Assembly (NCBI GenBank): GCA_943359415.1
Contig: CALRHQ010000003.1
Span: 1-32,187, forward strand
DNA length: 32,187 nucleotides
Direction of reading: 5' to 3'
Origin: Candidatus Peribacteria bacterium
GTDB lineage: Bacteria; Patescibacteriota; Gracilibacteria; UBA1369; LOWO2-01-FULL-3
Part shown: positions 9,794 through 17,441 of the stretch, one piece after another
Position numbering within the stretch: the first letter of the stretch is position 1
Layout of the letters: each line of letters begins with the position of its first letter
The notes under the pieces: generated by a model
Database searches by the model: none
Seen by the model: only the letters and a program-made list of their open reading frames with translations
Told to the model about the DNA's origin: nothing
Position numbers and translations under genes: made by a program

Positions 9794-10225
9794 TTAGCTT
9801 GCTGCGGATTGAAGAGCTATTTTTATAATGATTCTTACAAGTGAGTAAGAGAAGATTATTATAAGCAATCCAAGTACAGACCATGTCAGGCTGCGTTTGG
9901 CTTCTTCGATTTTCTCAGGTTCTGCTCCAAGCATTGCCATGTTTGAACCCGTCATGACTATTATTATTATGGCTATTGGAGCGGCAAAATAGAGTAAACC
10001 TCCTGCTAGGATTTGCAATAATATTATTGTTCCTGATGTTGTTCCTGCAGTTGTGTTTCCTAAGTCTTTTGATAGATCAAGTGGTTCATTTATAGGTCTC
10101 AAATCTTCAGGAATTGTGTATGCAAATGATGGCATTGTTATGAATGCTGATACAGCAATATTTATGATGGCTGCAAGAGCTATCAGACTAAAGAATTTTG
10201 CTATTTTTTGAAGTTGTTTTCTCAT
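9794..10225 (-). CDS. Small exported two-TM protein, T4SS-pilin-like (paralog 5 of operon)
   Basis: Signal peptide, then TM-LGAEPEKIEEAKRSLTWSVLGLLIIIFSYSLVRII. Shares the hairpin pattern of its four neighbours. Confidence 0.65.
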   Translation of the reverse strand: MRKQLQKIAKFFSLIALAAIINIAVSAFITMPSFAYTIPEDLRPINEPLDLSKDLGNTTAGTTSGTIILLQILAGGLLYFAAPIAIIIIVMTGSNMAMLGAEPEKIEEAKRSLTWSVLGLLIIIFSYSLVRIIIKIALQSAAS

Positions 10226-10228
10226 TTT

Positions 10229-10633
10229 TTATGCCGCTTTAAAGAAATCAATTTGTGCTATTCCTGAGACTATTCCGTAAGCTGATGCTATTACTAAAAT
10301 TCCAATCAGTAAATATTTTAGCATGTTTTTTGCTTTTGAAGTGTCCTCATCTTCTCCACGTGATTTCAAAAAATATACTCCTATGAAGACCAATGCTGCT
10401 AGACTTAGTATCATTGACCAACCTAAAATTGTTTTTATTACATCTGCAATTGCTGCTTCGATGGTTACGCTTGGTAACTTTTTTATTGTACTCAAATCTG
10501 AATAATCTGTTGTGCTACCGGGGCGTGGTGTCAGTGAGTCTAGAGTCGGTTGAGACGCAATTGCTGTTGCGATGCTTGATAGTTTTAAAAATGCTACGAT
10601 GGCGGCTAATTTTAGTGTTTTAAAGTGTGTCAT
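10229..10633 (-). CDS. Small exported two-TM protein, T4SS-pilin-like (paralog 4)
   Basis: Signal peptide, then TM-SRGEDEDTSKAKNMLKYLLIGILVIASAYGIV. Confidence 0.65.
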   Translation of the reverse strand: MTHFKTLKLAAIVAFLKLSSIATAIASQPTLDSLTPRPGSTTDYSDLSTIKKLPSVTIEAAIADVIKTILGWSMILSLAALVFIGVYFLKSRGEDEDTSKAKNMLKYLLIGILVIASAYGIVSGIAQIDFFKAA

Positions 10634-10635
10634 TT

Positions 10636-11100
10636 TTATTTTGTTGTGGCTGTTGAGGTTGGCGGTGTTTCGTTACCATCTATCCTTATATTTGTGACTG
10701 CTGTGACGATTGTGTAGGCTAGTAGCGCTACAATCATTCCTACAATTCCCCAAATAATTTGTGTTTTTCCTTTTCCTGCGGCTTCCTCGTTTCCGTAGGC
10801 AACCAGATAACGAACTCCTCCGATGACGATCATAAGTAAGGCAATTCCTCCTGTCATTCCTATCATTCCAACTGCAAATCTTGGAAGAATTGTATCCACG
10901 AGTTTTGTTCTTGTTTCTTCTGTGGCTTCAGGTCCAGGTAGATTTGTCGGCCTTGGAATCAGTGAAGGTTTGAATGGCTGTTTTACTGTAGTTGCGGCCG
11001 GTTTCTCTGTAGTTGGAGCGGCGTATGTTACTGTTACCGCTGTTGATATAGATATAGCGATGAAAGTCAGTATCAATAATTTTTTAAATATATTTTTCAT
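10636..11100 (-). CDS. Small exported two-TM protein, T4SS-pilin-like (paralog 3)
   Basis: Signal peptide, then TM-AYGNEEAAGKGKTQIIWGIVGMIVALLAYTIV. Confidence 0.65.
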   Translation of the reverse strand: MKNIFKKLLILTFIAISISTAVTVTYAAPTTEKPAATTVKQPFKPSLIPRPTNLPGPEATEETRTKLVDTILPRFAVGMIGMTGGIALLMIVIGGVRYLVAYGNEEAAGKGKTQIIWGIVGMIVALLAYTIVTAVTNIRIDGNETPPTSTATTK

Positions 11101-11101
11101 A

Positions 11102-11806
11102 TTATCTTGTGAAGAATGTTGGATTTACTGTGTAAAGAATAAGTCCTGAAAGGAATAGTACGGCAATTCCTGCTAGAGATTTTAGGATTCTGCCTTTTGC
11201 TTTACCAATCTCTTCGGCTTCACCTCCTGAAAATGAGATCTGGATGCTGCTTATGATGATTACTGCTGTTGCTATAAGTCCTACAAGCCCTGCTGCCCAT
11301 CTGTAAATAAGCCCGACATATCCTTCGATGTACGATGCTCCGCCTTTTCCCAAAATTGCCATAATTGCTCTACAATTGTAGGAAACTTTGTAGGTTGAAA
11401 CCATCTCTTCGTCATTTGCGAGATTTTCTGCGATCGTGGAACAACCTGTTGTTTTATTCGCAAGTTCTGTGATTGTTTTTTCTTCGCCATCTGATTTGAT
11501 AAATCTTAGTGTGCTTCTGTAGCATAATCTTGTTTGTAATTTTGTACTTGTTTTGTCTTCATCTAGAGAAAGTGGTTCTTCTATGAAGGAGATCATCCAA
11601 CCTGATGTTCTGTCTGCGTCTGTGATACATGGAGCACTGTGTTGAGCATCGAGTGCTTTATCGAGTTGTTGTATTTTTGCAGGGTCGAGGTCGGCTGCCA
11701 ATACTGTCATTGAAAATGACATTGTCAAAGCAGAAAATGCGACAATGATATTTGTGAGAGTTATTGTGCTTAAGATTTTTCTAATTTTTTTTGTTTTATT
11801 TTTCAT
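11102..11806 (-). CDS. Exported two-TM protein with Cys-containing ectodomain, T4SS-pilin-like (paralog 2)
   Basis: Signal peptide, roughly 120-aa ectodomain with four Cys, then TM-SGGEAEEIGKAKGRILKSLAGIAVLFLSGLIL. Confidence 0.65.
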   Translation of the reverse strand: MKNKTKKIRKILSTITLTNIIVAFSALTMSFSMTVLAADLDPAKIQQLDKALDAQHSAPCITDADRTSGWMISFIEEPLSLDEDKTSTKLQTRLCYRSTLRFIKSDGEEKTITELANKTTGCSTIAENLANDEEMVSTYKVSYNCRAIMAILGKGGASYIEGYVGLIYRWAAGLVGLIATAVIIISSIQISFSGGEAEEIGKAKGRILKSLAGIAVLFLSGLILYTVNPTFFTR

Positions 11807-11810
11807 TGTT

Positions 11811-12464
11811 TTATTTTGGCTGTGTTGTCGATGCTGTATTTGCTGCCGTATTTACACTTTGTGTGATGAAAAGTGATTGTACGAAAATGGTTATCACGTA
11901 TGATAAGAATGTTATAATCAAGCCAATAACTGCATATTTGATTATCTCTTTTGCTTTGTCTATTTTTGTTTGATCTCCTTGTGCGATTATCAACATAAAT
12001 CCTGCGACTATGAAAATTATCATCGCGATTGTTCCAATAATTCCCGTCGCGTAATTTATAACGCTTAATATAAATGCTATTATTGGTGGATTTTTTGTGT
12101 CAGAAAAATATGTTTTTTGCTGATCTTCTCCCGGTAATTTTAGTTGTTCATTTACATTGTATTTCAAATCTTTGAGGTCGTATTTATCATTTTCATTTGC
12201 TGCTTCTTTAAGAGCTTTCAGTTCTTTTTCCATCGCTTCTATATTTGTGCCCATAGTCTTCGCTTGGTCTAAGGTCACGTTTGGTCCCTGATATTCTTTA
12301 TATGCTGCGTCTATTTTTTGTTGTAGCTCCATTATTTTGATTGTTTGTTCTTTTGTTGGAGCTGCAAAAGAAATTTGTGAAAATCCTGTGAACATTGTGA
12401 TTGCAAATATAGCTGTCAAAATTATTCCAAGAATTTTCTTATTTTTATACATTGTGTGTGTCAT
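11811..12464 (-). CDS. Exported two-TM protein, T4SS-pilin-like (paralog 1, adjacent to pilT)
   Basis: Signal peptide, helical ectodomain, then TM-AQGDQTKIDKAKEIIKYAVIGLIITFLSYVIT. Confidence 0.65.
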   Translation of the reverse strand: MTHTMYKNKKILGIILTAIFAITMFTGFSQISFAAPTKEQTIKIMELQQKIDAAYKEYQGPNVTLDQAKTMGTNIEAMEKELKALKEAANENDKYDLKDLKYNVNEQLKLPGEDQQKTYFSDTKNPPIIAFILSVINYATGIIGTIAMIIFIVAGFMLIIAQGDQTKIDKAKEIIKYAVIGLIITFLSYVITIFVQSLFITQSVNTAANTASTTQPK

Positions 12465-12474
12465 ATTTTTTGTT

Positions 12475-13518
12475 TTATCCTTCGAAATCTTTCGGCATGT
12501 TTAGCATAGCATTTTCCTCTGAAATAAGCCCTGATTCGAGAAGATCTGTGAGTGACTTTTTCATGGTTTGCATTCCTTCTTTCGATGAGGTTTCTATTAC
12601 AGAATTTATTTGATGAGTTGCTGATTTTCTTATCAAATTTGAAACCGCGTTGTTTACAAACATTATTTCATAGGCTCCTACACGGCCTTTTCCATCTTTT
12701 GTTTTGATAAGTGTTTGCCAGAATACAGCTTTCAAACTTTCTGAAAGCTGAGCTTTGATCTGATTTTGTTGTTCTGTTGGGAAGGCATCGATGATTCTGT
12801 TTATCGAATTTGCACATCCTCTCGTATGAAGTGTCGCGAAGACTAAATGTCCTGTTTCAGCAGCTGTGATCGCTTGCTGGATTGTTTCGATATCACGCAT
12901 CTCTCCAATAAGGATAACGTCCGGTGCTTCACGAAGCGCACTTTTTAGCGCTTTTTGGAAACTATGCGTGTGTACTCCAACTTCTCTTTGTTGGATAACC
13001 GACTGGTTGTTTTGGTGAGTGTACTCAATAGGATCCTCGATTGTGATTATATGATTTTTTTGATTTCTGTTTATTTCATTAATCATTGAGGCGAGAGTAG
13101 TTGTCTTTCCACAACCTGTCGGACCGGTTACGATGACGAGTCCATTTTTGAATGTTGTTGCTTTTTTCATCTGTTGTGGAAGTCCGAGTTCGTCCATTGT
13201 AAGAACTTTTTCAGAGATCAGTCTGAAGACTGCTGAAATACCTTTTCTCTGAACAAACATGTTCACCCTAAATCTGGAAATAGTTTCAATATCCAATGAA
13301 AAATCTATGTCGAGCGTTTGTTCAAACATCTTTTTTTGCTCTGGACTCATTATCTCAAGAAGATATTCTTCCGCCATTTTTTTTGTCAGCTCAGGATGTT
13401 CCTCAATTTTCACCAAATCGCCATTTATACGAAGAGTTGGCTTTATTCCAGTGGCAATGAAGACATCTGATGCGTTGTATTGTACTGCTGTACGTAATAT
13501 CTTGGATAACTTGAACAT
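12475..13518 (-). CDS. pilT: Type IV pilus retraction ATPase PilT
   Basis: Walker A GPTGCGKTTTLASMINEIN, IITIEDPIEYTHQNNQSVIQQREVG, ALREAPDVILIGEMRDIETIQQAITAAETGHLVFATLHT, NRIIDAFP. Confidence 0.93.
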   Translation of the reverse strand: MFKLSKILRTAVQYNASDVFIATGIKPTLRINGDLVKIEEHPELTKKMAEEYLLEIMSPEQKKMFEQTLDIDFSLDIETISRFRVNMFVQRKGISAVFRLISEKVLTMDELGLPQQMKKATTFKNGLVIVTGPTGCGKTTTLASMINEINRNQKNHIITIEDPIEYTHQNNQSVIQQREVGVHTHSFQKALKSALREAPDVILIGEMRDIETIQQAITAAETGHLVFATLHTRGCANSINRIIDAFPTEQQNQIKAQLSESLKAVFWQTLIKTKDGKGRVGAYEIMFVNNAVSNLIRKSATHQINSVIETSSKEGMQTMKKSLTDLLESGLISEENAMLNMPKDFEG

Positions 13519-13543
13519 TTTTTGTTTTTGTTTTATTCAGGTA

Positions 13544-13552
13544 ATTATACCA
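13544..13552 (-). promoter_or_regulatory. Extended -10 promoter element (TGGTATAAT) for the pilT operon
   Basis: Reverse strand reads ATGGTATAATTACCTGAATAAAACAAAAACAAAAAATG; -10 sits about 25 nt before the pilT ATG. Confidence 0.5.
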
Positions 13553-13556
13553 TAAA

Positions 13557-13581
13557 AAATCCCCTTTTGGAAAGGGGATTT
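13557..13581 (-). terminator. Rho-independent terminator after the 13613-14284 gene
   Basis: Perfect 11-bp stem AAATCCCCTTT / AAAGGGGATTT with 3-nt loop, followed on the minus strand by TTT. Confidence 0.8.
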
Positions 13582-13612
13582 ATCTATCTTATGTACTTAT
13601 GTTTAAGTCTTC

Positions 13613-14284
13613 TTACCTTGGGATTTTTTTAACCGCTTCTCCTGTAGTTGTACTTGTTTCTTCCAAAACTGCATTATCATATATTTTATCTGTTCCTGTT
13701 GATACATCTTTTAGGTCTTGTACTGTTTTTCCGAATTCACTATTTTCGCTTGTAGACGAGCTTCCGCCAAGTGATGGTGGATTTGAGGGAGAGGTTTCTT
13801 CTTCAGAAATTGTTGTCTCTGTTGTCGCCTCTGTGTTTCCAAATGGAGAAGAAACTGTTGGAGGTGGAGTGTTGTCTGGTGATGCTCCACTAAAGAAGAA
13901 TGAATATGTTACATATCCAACCGTTGTAAGCCCTATGATGGATACGAAAATTATTATATATAATTTGAATTTCATCATTTTATCGATGATTGATGTTGCG
14001 GCTGCTTCTTGTGCCGGAGTTGGTTGTGTTGTTTGAATCGGAGTAGGAGCTGGTTGTGTAGCCTGTGGTTGTACTTGTGCAGTTTGAACAACTGGATCTG
14101 GAGTAACTGCGGCTTGAACTGGCACAGGAGTTGGTTCTGGTGTGGCCACCGGTTGTTGTTGAATTGTTGGTTGTACTGCTACAGGAGCTTGTGCAGGGAG
14201 AGCCTGCTCTGCAGGCGTGGCAGCTTGAATAGGATCCAGTTTTATTTCGTGTGGTTCGTTTGTATTTTGTGTATTATCAGCCAT
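13613..14284 (-). CDS. Bitopic membrane protein with Pro/Gln/Ala-rich cytoplasmic N-terminus
   Basis: About 100 aa of P/Q/A/T-rich low complexity, one TM (KLYIIIFVSIIGLTTVGYVTYSFFF), then Ser/Thr/Glu-rich tail. Confidence 0.75.
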   Translation of the reverse strand: MADNTQNTNEPHEIKLDPIQAATPAEQALPAQAPVAVQPTIQQQPVATPEPTPVPVQAAVTPDPVVQTAQVQPQATQPAPTPIQTTQPTPAQEAAATSIIDKMMKFKLYIIIFVSIIGLTTVGYVTYSFFFSGASPDNTPPPTVSSPFGNTEATTETTISEEETSPSNPPSLGGSSSTSENSEFGKTVQDLKDVSTGTDKIYDNAVLEETSTTTGEAVKKIPR

Positions 14285-14295
14285 TTGGTTTTTTA

Positions 14296-14850
14296 TTAAA
14301 TGTCTAGTTTCTCAGGTTCGAGTGGCATTACATTTTCAATAGCAGCCCATTCGCTATCTTCAATTTCAGGGACTACAATTGTTACTTTGTTGCCAATTTC
14401 TCCTTTGAAATATGTAACTGAAGCAAGTAAAACTTTATAGGCTTTACCATTTGCTATGACTTTATATTGTGCATCTTCGTATGTAAGTGTTCCTACAATA
14501 CGTTTTCTTGGAATTGGGCCAATTTGTTTATAAACAAATGATCCATCCGGTTTGATGGTTAATTTCAAAACATCTCCAGGTATCAATTTTGATTTGCTTG
14601 CGTAGTTCGCAGGGACTGGATATTCCTTTGAATTTTTATCTATCATTAATTGACCATTATAGACTCCTTCTACAATAGTGTCGTCACCTTCGTGCTCTGC
14701 ATCGTCTAATGTTTCGGCTGCTTTTGCGTAAGTGGCTTTTGTTGATTTTACGCCTGTTAATTCACCTACAAGTTGTTTTGCTGAACGTAAACTGGACTCT
14801 GCTGAGTCTAGCATTTCTTTGATAAGTGCAAGTTTTGAAGCCTGTGACAT
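14296..14850 (-). CDS. Hypothetical protein (helical N-terminus plus beta-rich domain)
   Basis: 184-aa ORF with an A-rich leader and a good promoter upstream; 11 bp from the next gene on the same strand. Confidence 0.75.
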   Translation of the reverse strand: MSQASKLALIKEMLDSAESSLRSAKQLVGELTGVKSTKATYAKAAETLDDAEHEGDDTIVEGVYNGQLMIDKNSKEYPVPANYASKSKLIPGDVLKLTIKPDGSFVYKQIGPIPRKRIVGTLTYEDAQYKVIANGKAYKVLLASVTYFKGEIGNKVTIVVPEIEDSEWAAIENVMPLEPEKLDI

Positions 14851-14889
14851 TTTGTTTTTATTTTAAGTTTTATTTTTTGTTCGTTTTTA

Positions 14890-14918
14890 ATTATACCAAA
14901 AAAATGATGTTTTTACAA
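14890..14918 (-). promoter_or_regulatory. Sigma70-like promoter TTGTAA-N17-TATAAT with extended -10
   Basis: Reverse complement TTGTAAAAACATCATTTTTTTGGTATAAT; 17-nt spacer, about 39 nt upstream of ATG 14850. Confidence 0.65.
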
Positions 14919-14942
14919 TTGACCATGAGTTGACACCTGTGT

Positions 14943-15293
14943 CTATTTGTTTCGTTTTATCAATTTTTGAAGCAATGAGCGGCGGATAATTGCGAGATTT
15001 GAGAATATTCTAAATGTAAATACAACCGCTACTGCAAGGTATAAATCGAGTCCAAGTGTTTCTCCGAGGAGTGTTATGGCGACTCCCAAAATGATATTAA
15101 ATCCAAGTCCTGTAAGGAAAATCACCGGATTGTAATCTTCTTTTGTTGTCTCTGCTCTTACGGCTCCGAAGAGGGAATCTAGCATTCCCACTATGATTAC
15201 AGCGGTATATTTAATATATATCATGGGTATGATAAGACTTGTTTTAAGTCCTATCATCATTCCTATAAGTATTCCTGCAAGTGCCCAAAGCAT
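14943..15293 (-). CDS. sbp: Small basic protein family (DUF1290, Sbp-like) membrane protein
   Basis: IYIKYTAVIIVGMLDSLFGAVRAETTKEDYNPVIFLTGLGFNIILGVAITLLGETLGLDLYLAVAVVFTFRIFSNLAIIRR; adjacent to ftsQ as in Firmicutes. Confidence 0.88.
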   Translation of the reverse strand: MLWALAGILIGMMIGLKTSLIIPMIYIKYTAVIIVGMLDSLFGAVRAETTKEDYNPVIFLTGLGFNIILGVAITLLGETLGLDLYLAVAVVFTFRIFSNLAIIRRSLLQKLIKRNK

Positions 15294-15308
15294 ACGCGTA
15301 ATTTTATG

Positions 15309-16163
15309 TTATTTCCTTTTGTATATTATCTTATCTCCGTTTTCTCCTGCAATGCGAAGATCAATATATTGTAGTGGATCTTTATATATATCAAGTTTTA
15401 TGAGTGTTTTTTTTAATTTTTTCAATTGTGTTTCGAACGGTTGCTCTATATCCATCCATATTTCGAATTGTTTTTCAGTTGAAATCCGTATTTCGCGTGC
15501 ATTTTTTTTGTATGTTGTTTTTAATACTTTCATGCCAAATTTATCTTCGTAATATTTTGTTGCGTTAACAATGTATTCCAGTTTTTTGGCTTCTACTATT
15601 GGTGTTCCGATGTTTACAGGTGCGTCAGCTGTCATTTCGATAGTAGGAAGAGTCGTTAGTTGCATGTTTTCTTTTACTGCATATCCTACGGAATTTATGA
15701 CGTATGTTTTTTTGACTACGTCTGTTGTGATGGAAATATTTGCGACTAATGGATACTCTGCAAATTCAACATCGATTGTTTTTGGATAATTTTTTGTAAG
15801 CGTTATTTCTTTTATTTCCGGAAATTTATTTGCGATTTTTAATTCAAAATCTTTTAAATCAAGAATTATTATATTCTTGCCGATGGCTTCGCTGAGCGTT
15901 TTTTTTACATTTTCCGTCAAATATTTATTGTCTATTTTTTTATCTGTTAGTTCTATTGATGAAATTAAAAAATATCCTGAAAAGAAAAATTGATATATCA
16001 AAAAAATACTTATAAATAGTGTTAATGCTATTATTAAAAGTTTTTTTGTTTTTGCGAGAAGTAAATTAGGTCTTCTAAAAGAGCTTCTTCTCGGAGGCCT
16101 TACAGGTGTTGATATTGGCCTCATATTCCGAACTTGTCTTATTCTTCTTTTTTTATCGAACAT
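15309..16163 (-). CDS. ftsQ: Cell division protein FtsQ/DivIB
   Basis: Arg-rich N-terminus, TM, then POTRA-like YFLISSIELTDKKID...KFPEIKEITLTKNYPKTIDVEFAEYPLVA. ATG 16163 chosen over the track start at 16334. Confidence 0.82.
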   Translation of the reverse strand: MFDKKRRIRQVRNMRPISTPVRPPRRSSFRRPNLLLAKTKKLLIIALTLFISIFLIYQFFFSGYFLISSIELTDKKIDNKYLTENVKKTLSEAIGKNIIILDLKDFELKIANKFPEIKEITLTKNYPKTIDVEFAEYPLVANISITTDVVKKTYVINSVGYAVKENMQLTTLPTIEMTADAPVNIGTPIVEAKKLEYIVNATKYYEDKFGMKVLKTTYKKNAREIRISTEKQFEIWMDIEQPFETQLKKLKKTLIKLDIYKDPLQYIDLRIAGENGDKIIYKRK

Positions 16164-16204
16164 TTTTGTGTAGGATTTGTTTCGTAATAGATATACCAGA
16201 ATAT

Positions 16205-17425
16205 ATGGATTATGAGAAGCATAGGAATTTTGAATATAATGAAAAATATTTCGATTTGGAGAATTTGAAACAATTTTTGTATGCATATTTTCCCGATTAT
16301 AATGATTTTGATTTTGTGCATGTGGCTGGCTCAAAAGGGAAGGGGATGACTTGTAAAATTGTTACAGACTATTTAGCTGATTCTTCTAAGACAGGACTTT
16401 TTATTTCTCCACATGTTCTTGAAATAAATGAAAGGATTTCCGTGAATGGAAAAAACATTTCTGACAAAGATTTTTCAAGAATAAAAAAAGAAATCGAAAA
16501 ATTTTCTGATAATTTTTTTGTTAAAAAAAATGCAAAACATCTTACTGTTTTTGAAGAACTTTTTGTTCTTGCCCTTAAATATTTTTATGAGCAAAAATGT
16601 AAATATGTTGTTTTGGAGGTTGGGCTTGGTGGGCGGCTGGATGCGACAAATATTGTTATTCCGAAAGTTTGTGGGCTTGCGTTGGTTGAGAAAGAACATA
16701 CCGATATTTTGGGAAAAACTGTAAGAAAAATTTTGAATGAAAAACTTGGGATTAAAAAAGATGGAGTACCTTTTGTTGTTGGTCGACAACAGCAAAAGGT
16801 TGAGAAAATTTTGCGTGAAAAATTCAAGAAAGATAAGAATGTTTTTTTCGCGGAAGAGAAGAATGTGTTTGCCAAGGACTCTCTTGATGCTAATTTTTGC
16901 CTTGGATATGCTCTTTTGAAACTCCTGATTGGGTCTGTTGATAAAGAAAAATTTTTAAAATTATGTGCTGATTTTAAAATGGTTGGAAGGTTTGATGTTA
17001 GAGAAAATGTTGTTTTTGATATTGCCCATACCCCAAAAAGTATTGAAAATCTTGTAAAAAATTTAAAAGAAAAATATCCTAATAAGAAATTTTCTTTTGT
17101 AGTTTCTATTATGAAGGATAAAGAGATTTTGCCTATTCTAAGGCAAATCTCTAAAGTTGCTGATAATGTTGTTTTTACAAATGCGCATAAGGAGCGTGGA
17201 GAAAAAGTTGAAAATTTGAAAAAGATTTTTGATGAGATCTTGACTAAAAAGTCCCGAAATAAAAAGAATGAAAAAGGTGCTTCTGTGAAAAAAGATAATG
17301 TTTGGATAAAACAAAATCCCCTTATTGCTTTTGATTTTGCAGTTAAGAATATGAAAAAAGAGGATATAGTCGTTGTGACTGGATCCTCTTTTCTTGTTTC
17401 TGAAATTTTAAAACATAGGTTTTAA
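16205..17425 (+). CDS. folC: Folylpolyglutamate/dihydrofolate synthase (FolC), Mur-ligase family
   Basis: FVHVAGSKGKGMTCKIVTDYL, GLFISPHVLEINERISVNG, VLEVGLGGRLDATN, GRFDVRENVVFDIAHTPKSIENL. Start uncertain; ATG 16205 is the most likely. Confidence 0.88.
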   Translation: MDYEKHRNFEYNEKYFDLENLKQFLYAYFPDYNDFDFVHVAGSKGKGMTCKIVTDYLADSSKTGLFISPHVLEINERISVNGKNISDKDFSRIKKEIEKFSDNFFVKKNAKHLTVFEELFVLALKYFYEQKCKYVVLEVGLGGRLDATNIVIPKVCGLALVEKEHTDILGKTVRKILNEKLGIKKDGVPFVVGRQQQKVEKILREKFKKDKNVFFAEEKNVFAKDSLDANFCLGYALLKLLIGSVDKEKFLKLCADFKMVGRFDVRENVVFDIAHTPKSIENLVKNLKEKYPNKKFSFVVSIMKDKEILPILRQISKVADNVVFTNAHKERGEKVENLKKIFDEILTKKSRNKKNEKGASVKKDNVWIKQNPLIAFDFAVKNMKKEDIVVVTGSSFLVSEILKHRF

Positions 17426-17441
17426 AATCTATGCTTTTTTT
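17414..17441. terminator. Bidirectional terminator between folC and the 44-aa ORF
   Basis: CATAGGTTTTAAAATCTATG palindrome followed by CTTTTTTT on the plus strand; spans both stop codons. Confidence 0.6.

Noticed and set aside
13599-14299. Plus-strand ORFs 13599-14036 and 14009-14299
   Set aside because: Antisense to the Pro/Gln-rich protein gene, which has a membrane-protein layout, a same-strand neighbour and a terminator in the right place.
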